DNA of 61,346 nucleotides from contig CAMZKT010000022.1 of the NCBI GenBank assembly GCA_947311435.1, positions 1 to 61,346 on the forward strand, written 5' to 3'. Shown here piece by piece: positions 61,334-61,346 of the stretch. A model generated the notes under the pieces. It had not been told where the DNA came from. It worked only from the letters and a program-made list of their open reading frames with translations, and searched no databases. This stretch comes from an uncultured Desulfocapsa sp. (GTDB lineage Bacteria; Desulfobacterota; Desulfobulbia; Desulfobulbales; Desulfocapsaceae). Every line of letters begins with the position of its first letter. Position 1 is the stretch's first letter. Made by a program: the position numbers and the translations under genes.

Positions 61334-61346
61334 TAGAAAGCCCACA

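Larger units (their letters stand above)
59457..61340 (+). mobile_element. Complete IS4-family insertion sequence (1,884 bp)
   Basis: Bounded by 20-bp perfect inverted repeats, CTTTCTATTACCCACAAATC at 59457-59476 and its exact complement at 61321-61340. CCCACA follows the right end. The ten bases before the left end are CCCACACCAC, so a target duplication of at least 6 bp, probably 10 bp, is visible before the window stops. It carries an intact transposase and a divergent small ORF. Both stop codons lie at or inside the terminal repeats. It inserted downstream of the toxin-antitoxin pair. Confidence 0.92.

Noticed and set aside
1-61346. tRNA, rRNA and CRISPR arrays
   Set aside because: No cloverleaf with TTCRANYC-type T arm, no rRNA blocks and no regularly spaced direct repeats were recognised by reading; a dedicated scan was not possible.

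Overview
The window looks like a chromosomal segment of an anaerobic deltaproteobacterium (Desulfobacterota, perhaps a Desulfobulbales-like sulfate reducer or sulfur disproportionator). Clues are the oxygen-sensitive class III ribonucleotide reductase, a superoxide-reductase-like protein, the gene order ffh-rpsP-khpA-rimM-trmD-SPOUT methylase-rplS-rnhB-yraN, and NikR-type operators of the GTAACAC/GTGTTAC kind. GC looks to be in the mid-40s by eye. The taxonomic placement is inference, since no rRNA is present.

Region 1 (1-7076) is mainly nickel acquisition. It holds a NikABC-type importer (nikA, nikB, start of nikC), a divergent FecBCD/BtuFCD-like importer, and a degenerate FmdE-like zinc-ribbon protein. 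The promoters of all three, and of a NikM-NikL-NikK cluster at 18.8-20.8 kb, carry the same palindrome (GTAACACG-N11-CGTGTTAC type) overlapping or directly behind the -10 box. These four promoters look like one nickel-repressed regulon that would feed the urease at 36-41 kb.

Region 2 (7.4-26.7 kb) is envelope and signalling. It has a TetR regulator, a MacB/Lol-type ABC operon with a LolA-like protein and an outer-membrane barrel, and an ECF sigma operon whose membrane partner carries a glycogen-binding (CBM48/AMPK-beta) fold. It also has a chemoreceptor with a CZB-like periplasmic domain, a Gly/Asp-rich repeat protein, and a tripartite RND efflux operon. A 17-bp sequence in front of tetR recurs identically in front of the RND operon, so one regulator probably controls both. 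A family of roughly 90-bp dispersed repeats with inverted ends is scattered through 6-16 kb.

Region 3 (26.9-40.9 kb) has nrdD-nrdG behind a cobalamin riboswitch, then a 12-gene urea cluster, urtABCDE-ureDABCEFG, starting from a probable sigma-54 promoter. Region 4 (40.9-52.8 kb) has a Tat-exported SOR-like protein, a zinc-ribbon protein, a MinD-like ATPase, and the conserved translation/SRP block followed by pdxA, tmk, a TPR lipoprotein and a LolB-like lipoprotein.

Region 5 (52.9-61.3 kb) is the accessory end. A 1,723-residue exonuclease-RecQ-UvrD fusion helicase abuts the broken remains of an integron: a frameshifted intI fragment, then an attC-like hairpin in the expected geometry. Next come an AT-rich PIN/ribbon-helix-helix toxin-antitoxin pair and a complete IS4-family element (59457-61340). 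That element has 20-bp perfect inverted ends, a divergently transcribed accessory ORF, and a visible target-site duplication. No tRNA, rRNA or CRISPR array was seen.
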